Part shown: piece after piece, positions 1 to 6,856 of the stretch
How positions within the stretch are numbered: the stretch's first letter is position 1
Layout of the letters: each line of letters begins with the position of its first letter
DNA from: Firmicutes bacterium UBA5227
GTDB lineage: Bacteria > Bacillota > Clostridia > Tissierellales > Sedimentibacteraceae
Direction of reading: 5' to 3'
Length of the DNA: 29,758 nucleotides
Assembly: GCA_002409285.1 (NCBI GenBank)
Contig: DHUT01000107.1
Coordinates: 17,707 to 47,464, forward strand
Program-made: the position numbers and the translations under genes
Notes under the pieces: model-generated
Told to the model about the DNA's origin: nothing
What the model saw: only the letters and a program-made list of their open reading frames with translations
Database searches by the model: none

Positions 1-683
1 AATGATTTTTTAACCTTGGTAGGAGAGCCTTTAAGTCCTATGTTTGCCATATCTACTGTTATATCCTTCAATGTCCACACCTTTGGCGCTTTCTCCCTGA
101 ATGCATCAAAGATTCCTCCCGGTGTCATGTAACGTGGTTCGTTTAATTCTGACAGTGCTGTAATCAATACCGGCATTTTTGCCTTGATTGTGTGGTATCT
201 GTCTTCATATTGTCTTTTGACTATTACATAGTCCCCTTCAATTTTTATATCTTCTGCATAGCTTATGTTCGGAAGTCCCAGATGCTCTGCTATCTGCGGT
301 CCTACCTGTGCTGTGTCTCCGTCTATTGCCTGTCTTCCGGTTATTATAAGATCGTATTTCAGATTTTTTATTGCTGCTGCTATCGTGGTTGAGGTTGCCC
401 ATGTATCTGCTCCTCCAAAAGCTCTGTCTGTTAACAGCACTGCTTCGTCTGCTCCCATTGCAAGAGCTTCTCTTAACGCCATATCTGCCTGGGGTGGTCC
501 CATGGATAACACTGTTACATGTGCTCCCAGTTCATCTTTTAGCCTTAATGCTGCTTCCAACCCTGCCTTATCGTCAGGATTTATTATGCTTGGTACGCCT
601 TCTCTTATTAATGTGCCTGTTTTCGGATCAAGTTTTACTTCTGTTGTATCCGGCACCTGTTTTATACAAACTACTATATTCAC
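1..683 (-). CDS. etfB: Electron transfer flavoprotein beta subunit, 3'-truncated by window edge
   Basis: Reading from a GTG start at 683, 227 codons run to the window edge without a stop. EtfB proteins are about 260 residues, so only the last 30 or so are missing. The translation opens with NIVVCIKQVPDT and carries the family segments GRQAIDGDTAQVG (AMP/FAD-contacting region) and, near the edge, VDMANIGLKGSPTKVKKS. GTG is chosen because GGGAGG lies 9 nt upstream and no in-frame ATG gives the family N-terminus. The gene starts 13 nt after the bcd stop, and its ribosome binding site overlaps that stop, so the two are one operon; etfA is expected just outside the window. With EtfA it forms the flavoprotein that delivers electrons to Bcd. 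In clostridia this complex usually bifurcates electrons from NADH to crotonyl-CoA and ferredoxin (family knowledge, not visible here). Confidence 0.96.
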   Translation of the reverse strand, partial: MNIVVCIKQVPDTTEVKLDPKTGTLIREGVPSIINPDDKAGLEAALRLKDELGAHVTVLSMGPPQADMALREALAMGADEAVLLTDRAFGGADTWATSTTIAAAIKNLKYDLIITGRQAIDGDTAQVGPQIAEHLGLPNISYAEDIKIEGDYVIVKRQYEDRYHTIKAKMPVLITALSELNEPRYMTPGGIFDAFREKAPKVWTLKDITVDMANIGLKGSPTKVKKS

Positions 684-696
684 TTTTTCTGCCTCC

Positions 697-1836
697 CTAT
701 TTTAACATGCTTGAACTGATAACCATTCTTTGTACTTCGGATGTTCCTTCGTAGATTTCGGTTATCTTAGCATCTCTCATCATTCTTTCAACAGGATAGT
801 CTCTTGTGTATCCGTATCCTCCATGAAGCTGCACTGCCTTTGTTGTTACTTCCATTGCTGTTTCTGCCGCAAAAAGCTTTGCCATTGCCGCGTCAACGCC
901 GTATGACTCTCCTGCGTCCTTGGTGCAGGCTGCTCTGTATACCAGCAGTCTTGCTGCGTCTACATTTGTCTGCATTTCCGCAAGCTGGAATTGTGTGTTC
1001 TGGAACTTGGCAATGGGTCTTCCAAACTGTTTTCTTTCCTTTACATATTTAACGGTTTCGTCAATGGCTCCCTGTGCTATTCCAAGTGCCTGGGCTGCTA
1101 TTCCTATTCTTCCTCCGTCCAGGGTCTTCATTGCAATCTTAAAGCCTTGTCCTTCTTTTCCAAGAAGATTTTCCTTTGGTACTATGCAGTCCTCAAAAAT
1201 CAATTCACAAGTTGCAGAACCTCTGATACCCATTTTCTTTTCTTTCTTTCCTATTGAAAAACCCGGGAAGTCTTTTTCAACTATAAATGCCGATATTCCC
1301 TTGGTACCCTGGGATTTATCAGTCATAGCCATTATTATATAAACATCTGCATAGGATGCGTTTGTTATAAATATTTTGCTTCCGTTTAAAACATAGTGGT
1401 CGCCTTCTAATACGGCCTTAGTCTGCTGACCAGCCGCATCTGTTCCTGCTCCCGGTTCTGTCAGTCCGAATGCTCCCAGCCATTCTCCGGAGGCTATCTT
1501 TGTCAAATATTTTTTCTTTTGTTCCTCATTACCAAATTCATCAAGAGGTGAACCGCATAAAGATGTGTGTGCTGATACAATAACTCCTGTTGTACCACAA
1601 ACCTTTGACAGTTCCTCAACAGCCATAACATATGTCAGATAGTCACAGCCTTCTCCTCCATATTCTTTCGAAAACGGTATTCCCATAAAACCGTATTTTT
1701 TCATTTTATCAACGGTTTCTACAGGAAATCTTTCTTCTTCATCTATTTCCTGTGCCAATGGTTCAACTTCGTTGACAGCAAATTCTCTGAACAGCTGTCT
1801 TGCCATTTCATATTCCTTGCTTAATTGAAAATTCAT
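697..1836 (-). CDS. bcd: Butyryl-CoA / short-chain acyl-CoA dehydrogenase
   Basis: This 379-residue protein has the normal length for the acyl-CoA dehydrogenase family. It contains the FAD/substrate signature GAFGLTEPGAGTDA and the C-terminal HGGYGYTRDYPVERMMRD segment. In ITEIYEGTSE the glutamate of YEGT (about residue 363) is at the catalytic-base position of short- and medium-chain enzymes. Start: ATG at 1836 with AAGGGAG about 7 nt upstream. The order bcd-etfB, with crt about 200 bp upstream, is the classic clostridial butyrate-synthesis arrangement and points to crotonyl-CoA reduction to butyryl-CoA rather than long-chain beta-oxidation. A close relative acting on another short acyl-CoA, such as a branched-chain or glutaryl-derived one, cannot be excluded. 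Its own promoter lies at 1938-1966. Confidence 0.95.
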   Translation of the reverse strand: MNFQLSKEYEMARQLFREFAVNEVEPLAQEIDEEERFPVETVDKMKKYGFMGIPFSKEYGGEGCDYLTYVMAVEELSKVCGTTGVIVSAHTSLCGSPLDEFGNEEQKKKYLTKIASGEWLGAFGLTEPGAGTDAAGQQTKAVLEGDHYVLNGSKIFITNASYADVYIIMAMTDKSQGTKGISAFIVEKDFPGFSIGKKEKKMGIRGSATCELIFEDCIVPKENLLGKEGQGFKIAMKTLDGGRIGIAAQALGIAQGAIDETVKYVKERKQFGRPIAKFQNTQFQLAEMQTNVDAARLLVYRAACTKDAGESYGVDAAMAKLFAAETAMEVTTKAVQLHGGYGYTRDYPVERMMRDAKITEIYEGTSEVQRMVISSSMLK

Positions 1837-1886
1837 CTTTACACTCCCTTAATTTTTTTGTCAACCCTTACCTTTTTGTTAATATT

Positions 1887-1904
1887 TTGTTAATATTTTA
1901 ACCT
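1887..1904. promoter_or_regulatory. Rex-like operator in bcd leader
   Basis: The plus-strand sequence TTGTTAATATTTTAACCT matches the Rex palindrome TTGTTAA-N4-TTAACAA at 12 of its 14 specified positions. A second TTGTTAATATT copy begins 10 nt earlier (1877), so the left half-site is tandemly repeated. It lies about 25-45 nt downstream of the predicted bcd transcription start, where a bound repressor could act as a roadblock. Rex senses NADH/NAD+ and commonly controls crt-bcd-etf genes in clostridia (family knowledge). The assignment is by motif only. Confidence 0.55.
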
Positions 1905-1922
1905 TAATGGCTAAAAAAATTA

Positions 1923-1963
1923 ATATTTCATGATTTCATTATACTTCATTGAACATGAAATAT
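1923..1963. promoter_or_regulatory. 10-bp perfect inverted repeat centred on the bcd -10 box
   Basis: ATATTTCATG (1923-1932) and CATGAAATAT (1954-1963) are exact reverse complements separated by 21 nt. The dyad centre falls at 1943, on the -10 box, and the right arm overlaps the -35 hexamer. This is the expected geometry for a repressor operator; the regulator is unknown. Confidence 0.5.
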
Positions 1964-1966
1964 CAA
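1938..1966 (-). promoter_or_regulatory. Sigma-A-type promoter of bcd-etfB
   Basis: On the minus strand, TTGATA (1966-1961) and a perfect TATAAT (1943-1938) are separated by 17 nt. The predicted start is near 1931, giving a leader of about 95 nt before bcd. This makes bcd-etfB independently transcribable from crt. Confidence 0.8.
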
Positions 1967-2038
1967 CCCCATTTTCTAAAATTAAAATAGGAAAAATCCA
2001 GGAAAACGTTATAAATTCCACATATTATTATTATTTTA

Positions 2039-2812
2039 CTATTTGAAATCCGGATGCCTTTTTTCCATAAATGCATTCATGCCTTCCTTTTGATCTTGTG
2101 AAGCAAAACACAATCCGAAAATATTATTTTCATATGCAATGCCTGTTTCAATATCTGTTTCTATTCCTCTGTTCATTGATTCTTTTGCATATTTTACGGC
2201 TACTCGTGAATTTGATTTAATCTTTTCAGCAATTATATATGTTTCTTCCAATAAGTTTTCTTTTTCAGTAACTTTATTGACCAAACCTATTCTATAAGCC
2301 TCTTGTGCATCTATATGTTCTCCTGTAAAAATTAATTCCTTTGCTCTTCCCAATCCTATAAGTCTTGCCATTCTTTGTGTCCCTGAAAACCCAGGTATAA
2401 TACCAAGACCTACTTCAGGCTGACCAAATTTTGCTTTGACAGAGGCAATTCTAAAATCACATGCCATTGCCAGCTCACAGCCACCGCCAAGGGCAAAGCC
2501 ATTTACTGCAGCAATAACAACTTTATTGAGAGTTTCAATTTTTCTGAATAGTCTTGAACCGTCTTCTGAAAATTTCTTTGCCTGGTCAGGATTTAAATTA
2601 CTCATATATGCTATATCCGCACCTGCAACAAAGGCCTTTCCTTCGCCTGTCAGAACAACAACCCGCACTCCTTCATCCTCACGGATTTCATCAAATGCAC
2701 ATTCTAACTCACTTAAAACATCTGCGTTTAATGAATTCAGAGTTTTTGGATTGTTGATTTTAACCGTACAAATACCATTGTTTCTTTCAATCACCAAGTT
2801 TTTAAGTTCCAT
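2039..2812 (-). CDS. crt: Enoyl-CoA hydratase / 3-hydroxybutyryl-CoA dehydratase (crotonase)
   Basis: The 257-residue crotonase-fold protein has the usual length. The oxyanion-hole segments GKAFVAGADI (about 59-68) and FALGGGCELAMACD (106-119) are present. Both acid/base glutamates of hydratases are in place: E113 in GGGCEL and E133 in FGQPEVGLGIIPG. Retention of both supports true enoyl-CoA hydratase activity rather than an isomerase or decarboxylase. Start: ATG at 2812 behind GAGGAGGA. It would convert 3-hydroxybutyryl-CoA to crotonyl-CoA, the substrate of the adjacent Bcd. The roughly 200-bp gap and a separate bcd promoter mean the two are not necessarily one transcript. No hbd or thl gene is in view. 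Confidence 0.93.
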   Translation of the reverse strand: MELKNLVIERNNGICTVKINNPKTLNSLNADVLSELECAFDEIREDEGVRVVVLTGEGKAFVAGADIAYMSNLNPDQAKKFSEDGSRLFRKIETLNKVVIAAVNGFALGGGCELAMACDFRIASVKAKFGQPEVGLGIIPGFSGTQRMARLIGLGRAKELIFTGEHIDAQEAYRIGLVNKVTEKENLLEETYIIAEKIKSNSRVAVKYAKESMNRGIETDIETGIAYENNIFGLCFASQDQKEGMNAFMEKRHPDFK

Positions 2813-2843
2813 TGCTCTTCCTCCTCATAATTTTTGCTACATC

Positions 2844-2852
2844 ATTATAGCA
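2844..2852 (-). promoter_or_regulatory. Extended -10 promoter of crt
   Basis: On the minus strand, TGCTATAAT gives a perfect -10 (2849-2844) with the TG extension; no good -35 is seen 17 nt upstream. The predicted start is about 25 nt before the crt ATG. About 30 nt further upstream lies the palindrome TTGTTAACAA (2880-2889), which resembles fused Rex half-sites but has the wrong spacing for a standard Rex operator. Confidence 0.55.
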
Positions 2853-2908
2853 TGGATTCATTTTATAAAGAGTTAATTTTTGTTAACAATTTGACACAAT
2901 TAAAGAAT

Positions 2909-2947
2909 ATAAGCAGTACGGATGTTAAACATCCGTAAACCGCTTAT
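2909..2947 (-). terminator. Stem-loop after the M14 peptidase gene
   Basis: TACGGATG (2917-2924) and CATCCGTA (2930-2937) form an 8-bp stem with loop TTAAA, extended by ATAAGC (2909-2914) and GCTTAT (2942-2947) across a small internal bulge. It begins 11 nt after the peptidase stop. The U-tract on the minus strand is weak, while T-rich sequence follows it on the plus strand, so termination efficiency in the gene's direction is uncertain. Confidence 0.5.
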
Positions 2948-2957
2948 TATTTTGTTT

Positions 2958-5900
2958 TTAATTTGCACTGTTATAATCTTCACCAAGAACCTTACTGAAT
3001 ATTGTATTTGCCGCAAACTGATATTCATCCTGCTGATGTGCCTTATTTGTAAGGCTTCCGGCAAATACAGTAACATCAATACCATTTTCATTGTATGAAA
3101 ATGCCTGTATACCTCCAAGGAATTTTTCAAGATTTTCCTGAATCATAAATCCTTCAAGAGGAGTATCCTTTGTAGCTGTCATTAATATCTGTGCATTTTC
3201 AGGAACCCCGGATATATACGCTCCGCCGTAAGAATATACAATGTTATCTTTGTTTTTTACATTGCCGGCAGTAATGATGCTGTCAGTGTCAAATGTTACT
3301 TTATACAAAGCATCCTGATTGGTACCGGTTGATACATAATCAAACCCGTATTGCCCTAAAACATCCGTTTTCAATTTTTCCAGTGAGCCTACTCCTGCTG
3401 CAAGATATGATTTGCCTTCTTTCACTGCCTTTACTTCTTCATCATTCAGAGCTCTGTTTCCTGCTATAATATTTGCTTCCTTCACATTGTCCGTCAGTGA
3501 AAATCCCATTTGTTTACCGTAAGCATATACATCAAAATTATAATTCGTATTTCCATAGTTCGGATAATTAAGAACACCATATTCCTTCCCTTCAGAATTA
3601 ACCGAATACTGCCCAGAATAACCCGGAACATACACCGAAGGTTTATTTATTATGCGTGCGCCTGACACACTGTCCACACCGGTTGCCTTAACAATAAATT
3701 TATCCTGATATTCTTTGAAATTGCTGTAGGCTACGACAAAGTCACCCTTGTAGTCTCCTTCGGTTATAAACCCAACTTTAATTCCGTCTGAAAGCAACTG
3801 GTTAATTAGTGCAATTGCAGACACTGAATTGTTATCAACTATTACTTCCTTATTTTTCTTTCCTGTAAATACAGTCTTTGCTTTCTGTGGTTCTTTTATC
3901 TCATCAAGCATGCTTTCTTTTACAAGCCCTTTTTTATCAACAGCGGCATAATCAAAGCCTCTCATATCTCCGAAAGCAGTTATGGGCTCAGAGTAGAGGT
4001 CAGGCCAGCCTGTTATTAAAATACCGTCATACAAGGCTCCATTTGCTACATTTCTCTTTGCCTGATACATGCTTACAACCATGGAACCCTTAGGGTATGT
4101 TTTACCGTTAAAGGTTACTGCTGTGTTCAATTTGTGCACTTTAACACCGTTGTTAAGCAAAAACTCCTGCATATCATAGGCCGCTTCAATATTGCTCTGA
4201 TTTTTACCATCCAAAGGTATGATATAGCACTCAGGGAAAAAATTATTGTTTCCTTTATACTTTGGACGAAAAATATCTGCTTCAGCTCCTATATTGTCGT
4301 TAACGTCAACATACCAGTCTCTTATGGCGGGCTCGTCAATATTTTTTAATCCTCTGGACCAGCCTGTAAGCTGATTGATATAGAATTTTTCCTTGTTCTT
4401 CATCAAGTAAGCTCCGTGATTAAGGAGACCATACTCCAAAGCTTTTGTAGCCTGCTGATTGGATTTCGGCACCTCTATAGTGAACGCAACTGTTCCGTGA
4501 AGCATGGAGTATTGTGGAGTATAGTTTGTTGACATATCGTCCCAGGGTTCCTTCCACAGTGGATTTCCTGCTTCATCAGACACAAGGTAATCTCTTAACG
4601 GCATAACATAGCTGTTAAATTCACTGTTATTGGCCACTGCACCTATGCCGAAGGCTTCTCCGCTTTTAATTCCATCTTCTGCGAATAAATCATATTCAAA
4701 ATTAGGTTCGTGCGGAGGTGAGCACGGCTCAACCTGAAAACCACTGATAAAACCATGAAGCTCAATAAGAGTTGTTGGATTCCACTCTGCAATAAGTTTT
4801 GTCATGTTTTGAGTTTCTGCCTGAGTTTGAAACAAATTATCACGGTTCAAATCAAATCCGTTTCCGTTTTGCCTTACATTGTTAGTCCTGCCATCAGTAT
4901 TTTCTTCAGGTACAACGATGAATATAATGTTGTCCAAAAGTTCGTTTACATCAAGGGTATAACTCTCGACATTGTAGAATTTGTTTAAATCTACTTTTCC
5001 TGATGCTTCGTTCCCATCTTTTATAAATCCTATTCCTGTTGCATAATCTTTTATAAGTTCGGACCAGTGCATTCCTGCCTGTTTCATCTCAAGTTCAAGC
5101 TGTTTTTCTCCCTCCGGTTTAAACCCATTTAATACATTGTAAGTTATCATTCCGCCATTTTCAAAGCTGTTGATTATGTCCCAGATAAAATTCATTGGAG
5201 CGTCAGCTCCGGGATTTTCATCGGGATGAATATTGCTGTACATAACAGGTATTTTGTAGTCAAAACCTTCTTTTATTTTCTGAATTAATGCTTCCGGGTT
5301 TTCTTGAGCAAGCTTATTTTGCTCCTTAAAAGCCTTTATGGACTCACTGCTGTCTGATATTACGGCATAAGGCATATTATGTCCCTGAGTGGATGTTCCC
5401 ATGGACAAAACATCCATATAAATACCCTGTACTGTATCTGCTTTTTCCTTTGCTTTAATCAGGTCTTCCTCTATCTCACCGTTTGTCCTGTAATCATCAT
5501 AGGGATTTACTCTTACAGATGCCTGTCCAAGAACATTTCCTGACAAATCCCTGCATGAAAGTATGTACTCTCCTGTGTAATCTAAAATAGCATTTCTATT
5601 ATTCCTCGGACTGTCAACTCTATCTGAGCCGAAAAAGTACTCTGTAGAAAAAGAAAGCTTAAGCCCGTTTTTTCCATTATCAGTATACTCCTCTGTCTTA
5701 ATTGCTGTGAAATACGGGCTTTGACTGTCCCAGATTTTCCAATCTTCAAGTTTTCCTCCAAGATATTGATGAGGGAATATTTTTTCATCCTGCATTCCCT
5801 TTTCCCTTGTCAGAGACCACTCCACACTTTCGGGAGATAACTTGTTTTCCGTAATAAGTACAGCCTCAAAATTTCTTTTGGAAGATAAAGAAATTACATC

Positions 5901-6050
5901 CTTTCCCTCTCCTGTAACATTTTTAAAATCAATTTCCGGCAGGTTTGCCGCATCAACAGGCACCACAGCCATAGACAGGAGCATCATCAAAGCCATAACA
6001 AACGAAATAACAGACTTAGATGCACTCCATTTCTTTTTTGAATAAACCAT
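2958..6050 (-). CDS. Large secreted M14-type zinc metallocarboxypeptidase
   Basis: The start is taken at the ATG at 6050, behind GAGGAGG. An upstream in-frame ATG (6080) has no ribosome binding site and would place 10 residues before the signal peptide. The resulting 1030-residue protein begins with MVYSKKKW, then a hydrophobic core and VVPVDA-A, a typical signal peptide and cleavage site. Residues are numbered from this start. The peptidase domain shows the M14 zinc motif HxxE in NIHPDENPG (H275, E278), the substrate-binding NR in NGFDLNRD (R403), the third zinc ligand in IELHGF (H432) and the catalytic glutamate in FTIEVPKS (E526), so all key residues are intact. The C-terminal 450 residues or so (from roughly YIIPLDGKNQSN) form extra domains that I do not recognise confidently. 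A role in degrading external peptides or peptidoglycan-type peptides for amino-acid fermentation is inferred. No anchor motif is seen. Confidence 0.88.
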   Translation of the reverse strand: MVYSKKKWSASKSVISFVMALMMLLSMAVVPVDAANLPEIDFKNVTGEGKDVISLSSKRNFEAVLITENKLSPESVEWSLTREKGMQDEKIFPHQYLGGKLEDWKIWDSQSPYFTAIKTEEYTDNGKNGLKLSFSTEYFFGSDRVDSPRNNRNAILDYTGEYILSCRDLSGNVLGQASVRVNPYDDYRTNGEIEEDLIKAKEKADTVQGIYMDVLSMGTSTQGHNMPYAVISDSSESIKAFKEQNKLAQENPEALIQKIKEGFDYKIPVMYSNIHPDENPGADAPMNFIWDIINSFENGGMITYNVLNGFKPEGEKQLELEMKQAGMHWSELIKDYATGIGFIKDGNEASGKVDLNKFYNVESYTLDVNELLDNIIFIVVPEENTDGRTNNVRQNGNGFDLNRDNLFQTQAETQNMTKLIAEWNPTTLIELHGFISGFQVEPCSPPHEPNFEYDLFAEDGIKSGEAFGIGAVANNSEFNSYVMPLRDYLVSDEAGNPLWKEPWDDMSTNYTPQYSMLHGTVAFTIEVPKSNQQATKALEYGLLNHGAYLMKNKEKFYINQLTGWSRGLKNIDEPAIRDWYVDVNDNIGAEADIFRPKYKGNNNFFPECYIIPLDGKNQSNIEAAYDMQEFLLNNGVKVHKLNTAVTFNGKTYPKGSMVVSMYQAKRNVANGALYDGILITGWPDLYSEPITAFGDMRGFDYAAVDKKGLVKESMLDEIKEPQKAKTVFTGKKNKEVIVDNNSVSAIALINQLLSDGIKVGFITEGDYKGDFVVAYSNFKEYQDKFIVKATGVDSVSGARIINKPSVYVPGYSGQYSVNSEGKEYGVLNYPNYGNTNYNFDVYAYGKQMGFSLTDNVKEANIIAGNRALNDEEVKAVKEGKSYLAAGVGSLEKLKTDVLGQYGFDYVSTGTNQDALYKVTFDTDSIITAGNVKNKDNIVYSYGGAYISGVPENAQILMTATKDTPLEGFMIQENLEKFLGGIQAFSYNENGIDVTVFAGSLTNKAHQQDEYQFAANTIFSKVLGEDYNSAN

Positions 6051-6107
6051 TTTAGTTTTCCTCCTCGCATAATATATCATATTTACTAAAAAATATTCAT
6101 GTTAAAG

Positions 6108-6136
6108 ATAATAATACTTTCCGAGAAAAAAATCAA
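6108..6136 (-). promoter_or_regulatory. Promoter of the M14 peptidase gene
   Basis: On the minus strand, TTGATT (6136-6131) and TATTAT (6113-6108) are separated by exactly 17 nt, about 58 nt upstream of the chosen ATG. Confidence 0.65.
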
Positions 6137-6149
6137 TAGGTAAATTAAA

Positions 6150-6173
6150 AAAAATACACTTTTTTGTATTTTT
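6150..6173. promoter_or_regulatory. A+T-rich inverted repeat upstream of peptidase promoter
   Basis: AAAAATACA (6150-6158) and TGTATTTTT (6165-6173) are exact reverse complements with a 6-nt spacer. The repeat sits 14 nt upstream of the -35 box and downstream of the HAD-gene terminator. It could be an operator or a weak backup terminator. Confidence 0.35.
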
Positions 6174-6194
6174 ACTTAACTACAGTCTTCATAT

Positions 6195-6216
6195 AAAAAA
6201 GAGAGCTCACGCTCTC
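6195..6216 (-). terminator. Rho-independent terminator of the COG2509-secA-prfB-tex-HAD run
   Basis: On the minus strand, GAGAGC-GTGA-GCTCTC is followed by six T residues (6200-6195). The stem begins 5 nt after the HAD stop codon. Confidence 0.9.
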
Positions 6217-6220
6217 CTTA

Positions 6221-6856
6221 TCATTTAATTATTTTAGTTAAATCCCACATTTTGTTAAGCACATATTTAATATTATATTTTTCGGCAAGTTTTTCGGAAT
6301 CCTTCTGCCAGCCTGCAAGTACAGGTGTTGTATCAGCATTTATTGCACATTCCATATCAAACCTTGAATCACCGACGTACAGCGTTTTATCAGGCGAACT
6401 GTTTAAAATACTCATTGTTCTTACGAGAGGCTCCTTATCCGGCTTGTGTTTTTTTACATCGTCCGCAGTTAAAACCACCCCAAAATATTTTGAAATATCG
6501 AATTTTTCCAATGCCTGTATTGTTGAAACTCTCAGCCTGGATGTTGCTATACCCATTTTGATATTTTTATCATTCAAATATTTAAGTGTATCTTCCACAG
6601 TTTCATAAAGAACAACCTCATCATTGAATCTATCCTTCTGATAGTCTCTGTAACAGGCTATAACATCTTCAAAATTATATTGTCCGAAATCTCTTGTTAA
6701 GGTTAGTTCCAAAGGCTCTCCGAACGTACTCAATATATATTCCTCATTACCATTTTCACTGCGAAATACCTCATATATATGCTTAAAGGAATTAATAACA
6801 ATTTGGTTCGTATTTGCCAGGGTGCCATCGAAATCAAATATTACAGTATCTATCAT
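6221..6856 (-). CDS. HAD-superfamily (subfamily IA) phosphatase
   Basis: This 211-residue protein has all four HAD motifs: DFDGTL with nucleophile D8 and acid/base D10, motif II in GIATSR (T105/S106), the motif III lysine in KKHKPDKEP (about K138), and motif IV VGDSRFDM (D163, D167). The helical cap lies between residues about 15 and 85, as in phosphoglycolate phosphatase and pyrophosphatase PpaX relatives. The substrate cannot be read from sequence. Its ATG overlaps the tex stop (ATGA), indicating translational coupling, and the operon terminator follows immediately. Confidence 0.87.
   Translation of the reverse strand: MIDTVIFDFDGTLANTNQIVINSFKHIYEVFRSENGNEEYILSTFGEPLELTLTRDFGQYNFEDVIACYRDYQKDRFNDEVVLYETVEDTLKYLNDKNIKMGIATSRLRVSTIQALEKFDISKYFGVVLTADDVKKHKPDKEPLVRTMSILNSSPDKTLYVGDSRFDMECAINADTTPVLAGWQKDSEKLAEKYNIKYVLNKMWDLTKIIK

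Noticed and set aside
265..705. Plus-strand open frames across etfB and bcd
   Set aside because: The reverse strand encodes clear EtfB and Bcd family sequences; the plus frames have no family features.
2880..2889. TTGTTAACAA upstream of crt as a full Rex operator
   Set aside because: The half-sites overlap with no 4-nt spacer, and the next TTAAC is 6 nt away, so it departs from the Rex consensus; kept only as a remark under the crt promoter.
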